Shown: one piece after another, positions 1-5,151 of the stretch
How the letters are laid out: the number at the start of each line of letters is the position of its first letter
Position numbering within the stretch: the first letter of the stretch is position 1
Source of the DNA: an uncultured Ruminococcus sp.
GTDB taxonomy: Bacteria; Bacillota_A; Clostridia; Oscillospirales; Ruminococcaceae
NCBI GenBank assembly: GCA_937880065.1
Contig: CALFMA010000530.1
Span: 1 to 5,644, forward strand
Reading direction: 5' to 3'
DNA length: 5,644 nucleotides
Made by a program: the position numbers and the translations under genes
The notes under the pieces: model-generated
The model's database searches: none
What the model saw: the letters and a program-made list of their open reading frames with translations, nothing else
What the model was told of the DNA's origin: nothing

Positions 1-625
1 CGTAAGATTCGGTCATTACTCCGTCAACAACATGAAATTGCATTGTATTAGCAGGTAAGTGCAAATCCTGCCATACAATAATGCCAAAATAAATAATAAC
101 AAGCAAAACGAATAGTGTCAGTGCAGTTCCTGCAATTCTTTTTTGTATTGTTGTGATAAGCATACAATACAGAGAAACGCATGCAAAGACACAAAGCATA
201 GCACTTATAAAGTACATCAGCAGTTCACTTAAACTGCGAGATTGGGAGCCTAATAGTATACGTCCAATGAACAATGATGGAATAAAGTAGCTTAGGCACA
301 TTATTGATCCTACCATTATACAGCTCAACCACTGTGCTGAATATATGCTTTTTCTGCTATGTCCAACAATTATTTTGTTTTGTACTGTTCTTCCCTCGTA
401 TTCTTCTCCGCAATAAATACAGCAGAAAAAAGCCATTAAAATACCGACGGGTACTACATAAGCGCAAAATCCTTTATCATAAGAAGCATCGTGTAAATAT
501 TTGATATTATCATTATGGAGAGAAACAGGAACATATATCCCATACATAAACATTACTATTTCACCGAAGAGAAAAATAATGTTTTTTCTCGCTCTTTCAA
601 AATCAGTCGCTAAAAGTCTATTCAT
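1..625 (-). CDS. ABC-2 type transporter permease, C-terminus cut by window edge
   Basis: I translated this gene by hand on the reverse strand: 208 codons are open from the ATG at 625 to the window edge, with no stop. The product is very hydrophobic, with likely membrane segments near residues 16-34, 53-72, 98-121, 134-159 and 164-185. The loop at 73-92 (GEEYEGRTVQNKIIVGHSR) is the typical cytoplasmic motif of ABC-2 permeases, just after the second segment. Such permeases form the membrane channel that works with a separate ATPase. The start lies inside the last codons of the ATPase gene (8-base overlap), and a near-perfect AGGAGGTGA ribosome binding site at 631-639 sits within the ATPase coding sequence, so the two are almost certainly co-translated as one transporter. 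Most relatives have about 230-260 residues, so probably only the last segment is missing. The substrate is unknown; a peptide antibiotic is an inference from the neighbours. Confidence 0.85.
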   Translation of the reverse strand, partial: MNRLLATDFERARKNIIFLFGEIVMFMYGIYVPVSLHNDNIKYLHDASYDKGFCAYVVPVGILMAFFCCIYCGEEYEGRTVQNKIIVGHSRKSIYSAQWLSCIMVGSIMCLSYFIPSLFIGRILLGSQSRSLSELLMYFISAMLCVFACVSLYCMLITTIQKRIAGTALTLFVLLVIIYFGIIVWQDLHLPANTMQFHVVDGVMTESY

Positions 626-1532
626 GCTTATCACCTCCTACGAGCGACATATAAAAGCTTTCCAGACTCTCATCATGCTCATTTACAGATAATAAATCGC
701 ATTTTTCTTCTGCAAGAGCAAAAGAGAGCTGTGTTATATTTGGCTTTGCATAAATATCAGCCTTTTTATCGTCGATAATACTGTATTCCATTCCCATTTT
801 ATCAAGAACTCTTGCAAGTATGACCGTATCTGTAACTGTGACTTGCATACATTTACGGCAAGCTGATTCAAGTTCTTCGGCGCTCATTTCACGCAATATG
901 ATTCCGTTGTCAATAAAACCATAATGCGTAGCGAGCTTGGATAGTTCTTCAAGTATATGAGAAGAAATCAATACTGTTATTTTACGTTCTCGATTTAATT
1001 TAAGAATTAATTCACGGATCTCAATGATACCTTGTGGATCAAGACCGTTTATAGGTTCGTCAAGAACAAGAAAATCAGGATTTCCACATAAGGCAATAGC
1101 AATCCCTAAACGTTGTCTCATACCGAGCGAGAAATCCTTAGCTTTCTTTTTTCCTGTATTTTCGAGCCCAACAAGCTTTAATATATCATCGATACCCTCA
1201 AAATTCGGCACACCAATAATCGAATATTGTTGTTTTAAATTATCTGATGCATTCATTTCGAGATAGATTGAGGGTGTTTCAACAACTGCTCCAATACGGC
1301 GACGAGCCTTTGATATTTTGCTGTCCGTGTGTTTCGTATCGTAGAGCGTGAACTCTCCGCTTGACGGCTTCTGCAATCCGCAGATCAGCCGAATCAGCGT
1401 TGTTTTTCCTGCGCCGTTCTTGCCGACAAATCCGTAGATTGAACCCTTTGGAACATTCATAGTTACACCATTCAGAGCATGGAAACGCCGGTAGTACTTG
1501 CAAAGATTGTTTGTTTTCAGAACATAGTCCAT
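618..1532 (-). CDS. ABC transporter ATP-binding protein (BcrA/LanF-like)
   Basis: This is a 304-residue ATPase subunit that should power the adjacent permease at the inner face of the membrane. All nucleotide-binding motifs are present: Walker A GKNGAGKT at 37-44, signature FSLGMRQR at 134-141, Walker B FLVLDEP at 154-160 with catalytic E159, D-loop GLDP at 163-166 and switch histidine H192 in ISSHILEEL. The Q-loop position carries a glutamate (VVETPS, E85), as is common in this subfamily. Residues after about 210 form the C-terminal accessory region usual in BcrA-like ATPases of about 300 residues. The ATG at 1532 is preceded by GGTGAT (1538-1543) at good spacing and by AAGGA further out. 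The gene follows the response regulator after a 79-base gap holding direct repeats, and its end overlaps the permease start. Bacitracin- or lantibiotic-type resistance is plausible from family and context, but the substrate is not shown by the sequence. Confidence 0.93.
   Translation of the reverse strand: MDYVLKTNNLCKYYRRFHALNGVTMNVPKGSIYGFVGKNGAGKTTLIRLICGLQKPSSGEFTLYDTKHTDSKISKARRRIGAVVETPSIYLEMNASDNLKQQYSIIGVPNFEGIDDILKLVGLENTGKKKAKDFSLGMRQRLGIAIALCGNPDFLVLDEPINGLDPQGIIEIRELILKLNRERKITVLISSHILEELSKLATHYGFIDNGIILREMSAEELESACRKCMQVTVTDTVILARVLDKMGMEYSIIDDKKADIYAKPNITQLSFALAEEKCDLLSVNEHDESLESFYMSLVGGDKHE
631..639 (-). promoter_or_regulatory. Permease ribosome binding site inside the ATPase gene
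   Basis: The minus strand reads AGGAGGTGA, almost the full anti-Shine-Dalgarno complement, with about 8 bases between AGGAGG and the permease ATG at 625. It lies in the codons for the last residues of the ATPase. It fixes the permease start and implies coupled, high-level translation of the two subunits. Confidence 0.85.
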
Positions 1533-1553
1533 AAGGTATCACCATTCCTTTCT

Positions 1554-1615
1554 GAAAACAGTATAGAACGAAAAAGTTAAGAAAACAGTAAAGAAAATAG
1601 TAAAGAAAAAGTTAA
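1554..1615 (-). repeat. Tandem 11-12 bp direct repeats, candidate response-regulator operator
   Basis: Four units lie end to end: 1570-1580 GAAAAAGTTAA, 1581-1592 GAAAACAGTAAA, 1593-1604 GAAAATAGTAAA and 1605-1615 GAAAAAGTTAA (plus-strand reading). A fifth degenerate copy, GAAAACAGTATA, is at 1554-1565 after a 4-base gap. On the coding strand the units read roughly TTTACTNTTTTC or TTAACTTTTTC. A period of 11-12 bp matches one helical turn, as in the head-to-tail sites of OmpR/PhoB-family regulators. The block fills the gap between regulator and ATPase and covers the regulator stop codon (1612-1614). The repeats are directly visible; binding by the neighbouring regulator is inferred. Confidence 0.7.
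1560..1565 (-). promoter_or_regulatory. Candidate -10 box for the ABC transporter genes
   Basis: The minus strand reads TATACT (5 of 6 to TATAAT), 28 bases before the ATPase start. No good -35 hexamer lies 16-18 bases upstream; instead that position is occupied by the direct repeats at 1570-1615. A good -10 with a poor -35 covered by repeats is the usual layout of promoters activated by OmpR-family regulators. The assignment is an inference. Confidence 0.45.
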
Positions 1616-2283
1616 GATTTTGCAGTCAGCATAAATCCGATGCCCCATACCGAGGATATATATTCTTTACTCGTGAGTATTTTCAGTTTTTTTCGGAGAT
1701 TGTAGATGTGAATTTTCAGCGAATCTTCAGTGCAATCATGTGTATCCATGCTGATACGGTCTAAGATTGTCAGCTTTGCAACAACCTGATTGGGATTGCA
1801 TATCAAAAGCTTCATGATCGCAAATTCTGTTCTTGTGAGCTTTTGTTCCTTGCCGTTTGCAGAAAGGGTATGCTTATCTGTATTGAGTGTGATCTCCCGA
1901 TATGTAAAAAGCGATCTATCAGCAGATCTTTCATTCTTCCGAAGCTGCACCATTATTCTTGCAAGCAACTCTTTCATATCGAACGGCTTGGTAACATAGT
2001 CAACAGCACCGCCGACCAGCAGCTCGACCTTGTCCGTCACATCGGCTTTGGCACTTACAACTATCACGGGTATATCTTTGATCTGCGGCAGAAGCTCCTC
2101 GCCTGATAATCCGGGGAGCATTAGGTCAAGTAAAATAAGATCAGGCTTGTTATGTGATAACAGCAACAGAGCTTCTGTTCCGGAATAGGCTTTTGATACT
2201 GAATATCCCTCAGCTTGCAAAGCTGTTGATAGAGCATCGTTGATATGGGCATCATCATCTATAATTAGTATTCTGGGCATCAT
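1612..2283 (-). CDS. OmpR/PhoB-family response regulator
   Basis: This 223-residue transcription factor has an N-terminal receiver domain (about 3-115) and a C-terminal winged helix-turn-helix (about 125-222). The receiver has the acidic pocket D9-D11, the phosphoacceptor D53 in LILLDLMLPG, S76 in place of the conserved Ser/Thr, and K98 in VTKPF. The usual GADDY before the lysine motif is GGAVDY here, a mild departure. The C-terminus ends with the wing motif VWGIGF. The ATG at 2283 overlaps the upstream stop (ATGA, 2280-2283). A second ATG directly follows at 2280 and sits better relative to the GAGGTGG ribosome binding site (about 2286-2292), so the true start may be one codon later. It probably controls the downstream ABC transporter through the repeats at 1554-1615. 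The partner histidine kinase is not in this window; it could lie beyond base 1 or be elsewhere. Confidence 0.93.
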   Translation of the reverse strand: MMPRILIIDDDAHINDALSTALQAEGYSVSKAYSGTEALLLLSHNKPDLILLDLMLPGLSGEELLPQIKDIPVIVVSAKADVTDKVELLVGGAVDYVTKPFDMKELLARIMVQLRKNERSADRSLFTYREITLNTDKHTLSANGKEQKLTRTEFAIMKLLICNPNQVVAKLTILDRISMDTHDCTEDSLKIHIYNLRKKLKILTSKEYISSVWGIGFMLTAKS

Positions 2284-3311
2284 ACCACCTCATTTATGTC
2301 ATAGTTTTCTTTATGAATCATGCTTCCAAACTCCTTCCCCGAAATCTCCCCACAAAGATAAGCCCTCCGAGCCGCCTGAGCCTGCATCAGCCATGCAGTA
2401 TATTGTTCAAACGTCATATCCTTTTCTGTTTCTTCCCCCGGAAGCTTCCATTCACCACGTTCAAACCGCTTGTAATTGCGGTTCTTTACACGGTCATATT
2501 CCGCAAGCAGTGTGTCCTGCTGTTTCTTCAATTTCTGCATAAGCTTCGGCGCGACCTGTTTGCAGGTCTTGCCGTCTGACGTAATCACTCTGTCACAGTA
2601 CAGGGTGATTTTTTTCGTTTTTGGAACAAAGAATCTGCCGCAGCACTGACAGCTGCGTATCGGCTTACCAAGCTGTGTGAAATGCAACAGCATGAAAGCG
2701 TAGTAATCATCAAACCGATTGAAAAAATAGGTTTCCGAAAGTCGCATTTCCGCTGAATCAATCGGATGATTGATGTATTCCATTTGATAGCTCCTGCGGA
2801 ACAGTTCTGTTTCTGTCAGAACACATTCAGTAAACCATTTCTGCACATCGTCATACTGCTCGCACTTATGCAGAATGCGGAACAGCAGTTCACGAAAGTG
2901 CAGCGGTGCTTTCAGTGCATCATTGACATTGTTCATCAGCTGAAGAAAAAAGTTCGCTGTACCGTCGTCAGGAATATTGGTTGTGTTTAGAATATCAGCA
3001 TAGAGAAGTTCTCCCATGATATCATCTTTTTCCATAATGGCAGCTGCAACCTTAAGAGCCTTGTCAATTACTTCGCTTACCTGTTCTTCCGAAATGATGC
3101 CGAAGTTTTCGCCGTCCTCCAGTTCAGAAAGTGTTCCGATATAGTCGCAGATATACTCATAGTTAGAACTGTTCGTTGCAAGCATAGAAACCAATTCTTC
3201 ATCTACAGTTGTGTCAAAAAGTGGTGACAACGCACCGTGATGACATAAATAACGATGAACAGTGTTCCCATCCAGAACGACATAAATTCCGTTTTTGTAA
3301 GTGGTAGGCAT
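2280..3311 (-). CDS. DUF6076-like protein with four-cysteine zinc-knuckle motif, function unknown
   Basis: This 343-residue protein is soluble, with no signal peptide or membrane segment. Residues 221-250 hold a probable zinc site, C221-x2-C224-x14-C239-x10-C250, starting CQCCGRFFVPKTKK and followed by GKTCKQ. A lysine/arginine-rich helical segment (about 251-285: KLMQKLKKQQ, then EYDRVKNRNYKRF) comes next. That arrangement is what I recall for the DUF6076 family of Firmicutes, whose function is not known; the family name is from memory. A nucleic-acid-binding role is plausible but unproven. The ATG at 3311 has AAAGGAG 7 bases upstream and a strong promoter before that. The stop overlaps the response regulator start by 4 bases, so the two should be translationally coupled. 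It heads the minus-strand operon and is divergent from the relaxase. Confidence 0.8.
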   Translation of the reverse strand: MPTTYKNGIYVVLDGNTVHRYLCHHGALSPLFDTTVDEELVSMLATNSSNYEYICDYIGTLSELEDGENFGIISEEQVSEVIDKALKVAAAIMEKDDIMGELLYADILNTTNIPDDGTANFFLQLMNNVNDALKAPLHFRELLFRILHKCEQYDDVQKWFTECVLTETELFRRSYQMEYINHPIDSAEMRLSETYFFNRFDDYYAFMLLHFTQLGKPIRSCQCCGRFFVPKTKKITLYCDRVITSDGKTCKQVAPKLMQKLKKQQDTLLAEYDRVKNRNYKRFERGEWKLPGEETEKDMTFEQYTAWLMQAQAARRAYLCGEISGKEFGSMIHKENYDINEVV

Positions 3312-3342
3312 GGCTCGGCTCCTTTCTTCTCTTGCTAATTTA

Positions 3343-3371
3343 ATTATACCATATCTTTCTCAGAATTACAA
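3343..3371 (-). promoter_or_regulatory. Sigma-A type promoter for the DUF6076-regulator operon
   Basis: On the minus strand, a perfect -10 TATAAT (3343-3348) carries the extended TGG just upstream. The -35 is TTGTAA (3366-3371), 4 of 6 to consensus, with an ideal 17-base spacer. The -10 ends 31 bases before the ATG at 3311. The -35 overlaps the perfect 8-bp palindrome ACAATTGT (3368-3375), a possible repressor site. Confidence 0.75.
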
Positions 3372-3480
3372 TTGTCTTGGATTGAAAAATGTGCAAATTC
3401 TCAATTATCACTCTCGCATTTTAAAGCTTGATGAAATCTGTTAGACTTAAAGTAGAAAGAAAGGCAAAAGTCTTGGAAAC
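3372..3480 (+). other. Divergent intergenic region at the broken relaxase start
   Basis: Here the minus-strand operon meets the plus-strand mobilization module. I see no convincing plus-strand promoter, no mobC-like gene and no recognizable origin of transfer. In the relaxase frame a stop (TAA, 3448-3450) blocks extension upstream. A 17-codon open frame at 3431-3484 has no clear ribosome binding site. The lost relaxase N-terminus would normally occupy this stretch, so a rearrangement junction probably lies close to 3480. Confidence 0.5.
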
Positions 3481-4755
3481 TTGAAAATTGAATACCGATA
3501 CACCAAGTACGTTATTTCTGATGGTGGGGTGGTGAGCCGTACCAGCCGCATGTACTATCATCTGGTGCAGAGCTTCCCAAAAGGCGATGACACTCCGCCG
3601 GAGCTTGCTCATCGGATTGCAGTGGAACTTGCAGAAAAAGCGTTCGGAAATTATGAGTGCGTGGTGGCGACACACATTGACCGAGAGCATATCCACTCAC
3701 ACATCGTGTTCAACTCCGTCAGCTTCGACGACGGCAGGAAGTATCATTCCAACGGAAATACTGTTCAGGAGCTGATGGATTTGTCCGATGAAATCTGCAT
3801 GAGGTACGGCGTTACTGTTCTGGACAGACAACAGCAGAAGAAAAAAGATGTGCTGTCAGACCGTGAATATCGCTCGGCGGTGCGTGGCGAGAGCTGGAAG
3901 TTTCAGCTGATGAATGCGGTCACAGAGGTGATGAAGCAAGCCCAAAGCCGTAAGCAATTTGTGTTTATGATGAAGCAGTTGGGCTATGGAGTGAGGTGGG
4001 AGGACTCACGAAAATATATCACTTACACCTGCCCGAACGGTAGGAAGTGTCGCTGTGCTAAATTGCGCGGCGAGAAATTTTCAAAGGAGATGATGGAGCA
4101 TGAGTTCAAAATTAGACGTGAATGCCTTGATGGAACGCAACAAATCCGACCTGAAAGCGGCAGAGGAAACCATGCCCATGGTGGCGGTGGACAACCGAAA
4201 CTGGACGGCGGTGATCAGTCTGCTGAAAAGATCCTGCGAGGTACAGGAAGAACTGTTGAAGCTGCAGGGCGAGCTGATAACCACGCATGGAATCGAAATG
4301 CACCTGCAGAATCAGAAAGTGCTGTTCGATCAGGTGGAGGACGAATGCAGGCGGATTCAGAAATCCACGGCAGAGCAGACAACGAACTCTCTGACAAGCT
4401 TAATCAGTCAGTCGGAGAAGCTGTCATTACAGGCTGGGAAGCTGAACGAGGAATACTCTTTGAAGCTGAAAGAATCAGAAGAACGCAATATGAAACGCAA
4501 TCGCAAGCTGATTGGAATAGTTATAGCGATACAATCGGCACAGCTGATATTGTGGACAGCGTTGCAAGTGTTGTTTCGATAATTGATAACGCTCCGACTG
4601 ATCCCGAAGAAATGGAGCGATATATCGAAGCGCAGCGAGCCGCACAGAATGCAGGATTATTAATCGGTGCAGCTGTTGCGGCAATTGAACTTCTGTCAGA
4701 AAGGCTTGAAGAAATGAAAGCCGATGCAGAAGATATTGATATGGATATCAGCTGA
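3481..4755 (+). CDS. MobA/VirD2-type relaxase, N-terminally truncated
   Basis: Relaxases of the Relaxase/Mobilization nuclease family (PF03432) nick DNA at the origin of transfer and pilot the strand during conjugation. The 424 residues show the family pattern from about residue 25: YHLVQSFPKGD (26-36), then the HUH metal-binding motif HIDREHIHSHIVFN (65-78), and a C-terminal part of the domain with RGESWKFQL and QLGYGVRW. Full-length relatives have roughly 40-50 more N-terminal residues, including the catalytic tyrosine of motif I; these are absent. The start is a TTG with no ribosome binding site at useful distance, and the ATG at 3550 (M24) is no better, so translation is doubtful and nicking activity is probably lost. 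Residues about 207-368 are Gly/Arg/Ala/Glu-rich and low in complexity because another gene is read there in a different frame. The tail (about 370-424) is helical and acidic. Confidence 0.82.
   Translation: MKIEYRYTKYVISDGGVVSRTSRMYYHLVQSFPKGDDTPPELAHRIAVELAEKAFGNYECVVATHIDREHIHSHIVFNSVSFDDGRKYHSNGNTVQELMDLSDEICMRYGVTVLDRQQQKKKDVLSDREYRSAVRGESWKFQLMNAVTEVMKQAQSRKQFVFMMKQLGYGVRWEDSRKYITYTCPNGRKCRCAKLRGEKFSKEMMEHEFKIRRECLDGTQQIRPESGRGNHAHGGGGQPKLDGGDQSAEKILRGTGRTVEAAGRADNHAWNRNAPAESESAVRSGGGRMQADSEIHGRADNELSDKLNQSVGEAVITGWEAERGILFEAERIRRTQYETQSQADWNSYSDTIGTADIVDSVASVVSIIDNAPTDPEEMERYIEAQRAAQNAGLLIGAAVAAIELLSERLEEMKADAEDIDMDIS
4100..4582 (+). CDS. Coiled-coil membrane-anchored mobilization accessory protein, nested in relaxase gene
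   Basis: This 160-residue protein is encoded in the +2 frame wholly inside the relaxase gene. Residues about 40-135 look like a long amphipathic coiled coil (EVQEELLKLQGELI, then KLSLQAGKLNEEY). A basic stretch (MKRNRK, 131-136) leads into one hydrophobic helix (about 137-158) at the C-terminus, so the protein should be tail-anchored. The ATG at 4100 has AAAGGAG (4083-4089) 10 bases upstream. The heptad-like pattern plus a clean terminal membrane helix is unlikely in a chance frame, whereas the relaxase frame here is low-complexity. ColE1-type plasmids are known to nest mbeB and mbeD inside the relaxase gene mbeA, which makes a mobilization accessory role likely. I see no direct sequence match to those proteins. 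The reading frame could still be fortuitous. Confidence 0.68.
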   Translation: MSSKLDVNALMERNKSDLKAAEETMPMVAVDNRNWTAVISLLKRSCEVQEELLKLQGELITTHGIEMHLQNQKVLFDQVEDECRRIQKSTAEQTTNSLTSLISQSEKLSLQAGKLNEEYSLKLKESEERNMKRNRKLIGIVIAIQSAQLILWTALQVLFR

Positions 4756-4786
4756 CGGAGAAATCTGTCGGCTTTAAATTTTAAAG
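4751..4786 (+). terminator. Terminator-like hairpin at relaxase stop
   Basis: The arms GCTGACGGA (4751-4759) and TCTGTCGGC (4764-4772) pair over 9 bp with two G-U pairs around a GAAA loop, followed by TTTAAATTTT. The relaxase stop TGA (4753-4755) is in the left arm. The T tract is interrupted, so termination may be partial. The following CTTTAAATTTTAAAG (4772-4786) is also a perfect inverted repeat around a central T. Confidence 0.55.
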
Positions 4787-4859
4787 AACGGAGTGATCTA
4801 AAAATGTGTAATACGAATACAAACAGAAATAAGATTATGAGAGGAAGCGTGATAACAGT

Positions 4860-5039
4860 ATGGAGAATAAAATTACAATGCTTACGATTAAGGAAGCCGC
4901 CGCTATGGTTGAGGGTTTAACGGAATACCGTGTCCGTCAGATGTGTGTGAATAAACAGATTCCATGCATCATGGCGGGTAAGAAGTATTTAATAAATAAG
5001 GAAACTCTCACGGAGTATCTACGCGGTACAAAGGCTTAA
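4860..5039 (+). CDS. Excisionase-family helix-turn-helix protein (Xis-like)
   Basis: I translated this 59-residue gene by hand. The sequence TIKEAAAMVEGLTEYRVRQMCVNKQ followed by IPCIMAGKKYLINKETLTEYL has the winged helix-turn-helix layout of the excisionase/MerR-like DNA-binding family: helix 1 at 9-18, recognition helix at about 21-31, and the beta wing IxxGKKYLI at 37-45. Such proteins bind near attachment sites and direct the integrase toward excision. It lies 112 bases before the integrase in the same direction, the common xis-int order in Firmicutes elements. The ATG at 4860 has AGAGGA about 14 bases upstream, longer than usual; the ATG at 4878 (M7) with GGAG at 4862-4865 is an alternative. 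The family's usual size is 55-70 residues, so it looks complete. Confidence 0.85.
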   Translation: MENKITMLTIKEAAAMVEGLTEYRVRQMCVNKQIPCIMAGKKYLINKETLTEYLRGTKA

Positions 5040-5056
5040 AAAACATTGGGAAAGTT

Positions 5057-5116
5057 GGCTTGTGGACTGGATATATCAGTTATAACGTGATATAATTGGT
5101 GTACAGTTCGCAAGCC
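5057..5116. repeat. Imperfect 13-bp inverted repeat flanking the integrase promoter
   Basis: The left arm GGCTTGTGGACTG (5057-5069) and right arm CAGTTCGCAAGCC (5104-5116) match at 11 of 13 positions. Between them is a smaller inverted repeat, ATATCA (5072-5077) with TGATAT (5088-5093), around GTTATAAC. The arms bracket the integrase -10 box. They may be operator or recombinase/Xis binding sites, or form a long transcript hairpin; the sequence does not decide. Confidence 0.6.
5068..5096 (+). promoter_or_regulatory. Candidate integrase promoter
   Basis: The -10 is a perfect TATAAT (5091-5096) with the extended TGA element directly before it. The best -35 at 17-base spacing is TGGATA (5068-5073), 4 of 6 to consensus. 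It would give the integrase its own start of transcription, separate from xis. Confidence 0.55.
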
Positions 5117-5126
5117 ATAAATCTTT

Positions 5127-5149
5127 AGTATCAAAAGGAGGACGATACT
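5127..5149 (+). promoter_or_regulatory. Integrase ribosome binding site in a small hairpin loop
   Basis: AGTATC (5127-5132) and GATACT (5144-5149) are perfect inverted arms around an 11-base loop that holds AAGGAGG (5135-5141). The Shine-Dalgarno core is 10 bases before the ATG at 5152. The loop exposes the site, while the stem ends only 2 bases from the start codon, so folding could influence integrase translation. Confidence 0.5.
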
Positions 5150-5151
5150 CT

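Noticed and set aside
304..692. Two short plus-strand frames (304-504 and 501-692)
   Set aside because: They are antisense to the permease, whose reading frame has membrane segments, the ABC-2 loop motif and a strong ribosome binding site.
1024..1266. 80-residue plus-strand frame
   Set aside because: It is antisense to the ATP-binding domain of the ATPase, with no ribosome binding site and no recognizable fold.
1279..1545. 88-residue minus-strand frame overlapping the ATPase gene
   Set aside because: It is the out-of-frame shadow of the ATPase N-terminal region, which carries Walker A in the real frame; composition is Cys/Arg-rich with no domain.
3382..3410. Possible plus-strand promoter TTGAAA with TTATCA for the relaxase
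   Set aside because: At 17-base spacing the -10 is poor, and shifting to a better -10 spoils the spacing.
3431..3484. 17-codon frame MKSVRLKVERKAKVLET before the relaxase
   Set aside because: It has no convincing ribosome binding site, is too short to judge, and does not resemble a relaxase or MobC N-terminus.
4081..4684. Minus-strand frames opposite the relaxase and nested gene
   Set aside because: The doubly coding region lacks stops on the opposite strand by composition; these frames have no start signals or domain features.
4804..4920. 38-codon frame beginning MCNTNTNRNKIMRG before and into xis
   Set aside because: GGAG lies 10 bases upstream, so a leader peptide is possible, but the second half is just xis read out of frame (LRLRKPPLWLRV) and no function is suggested.
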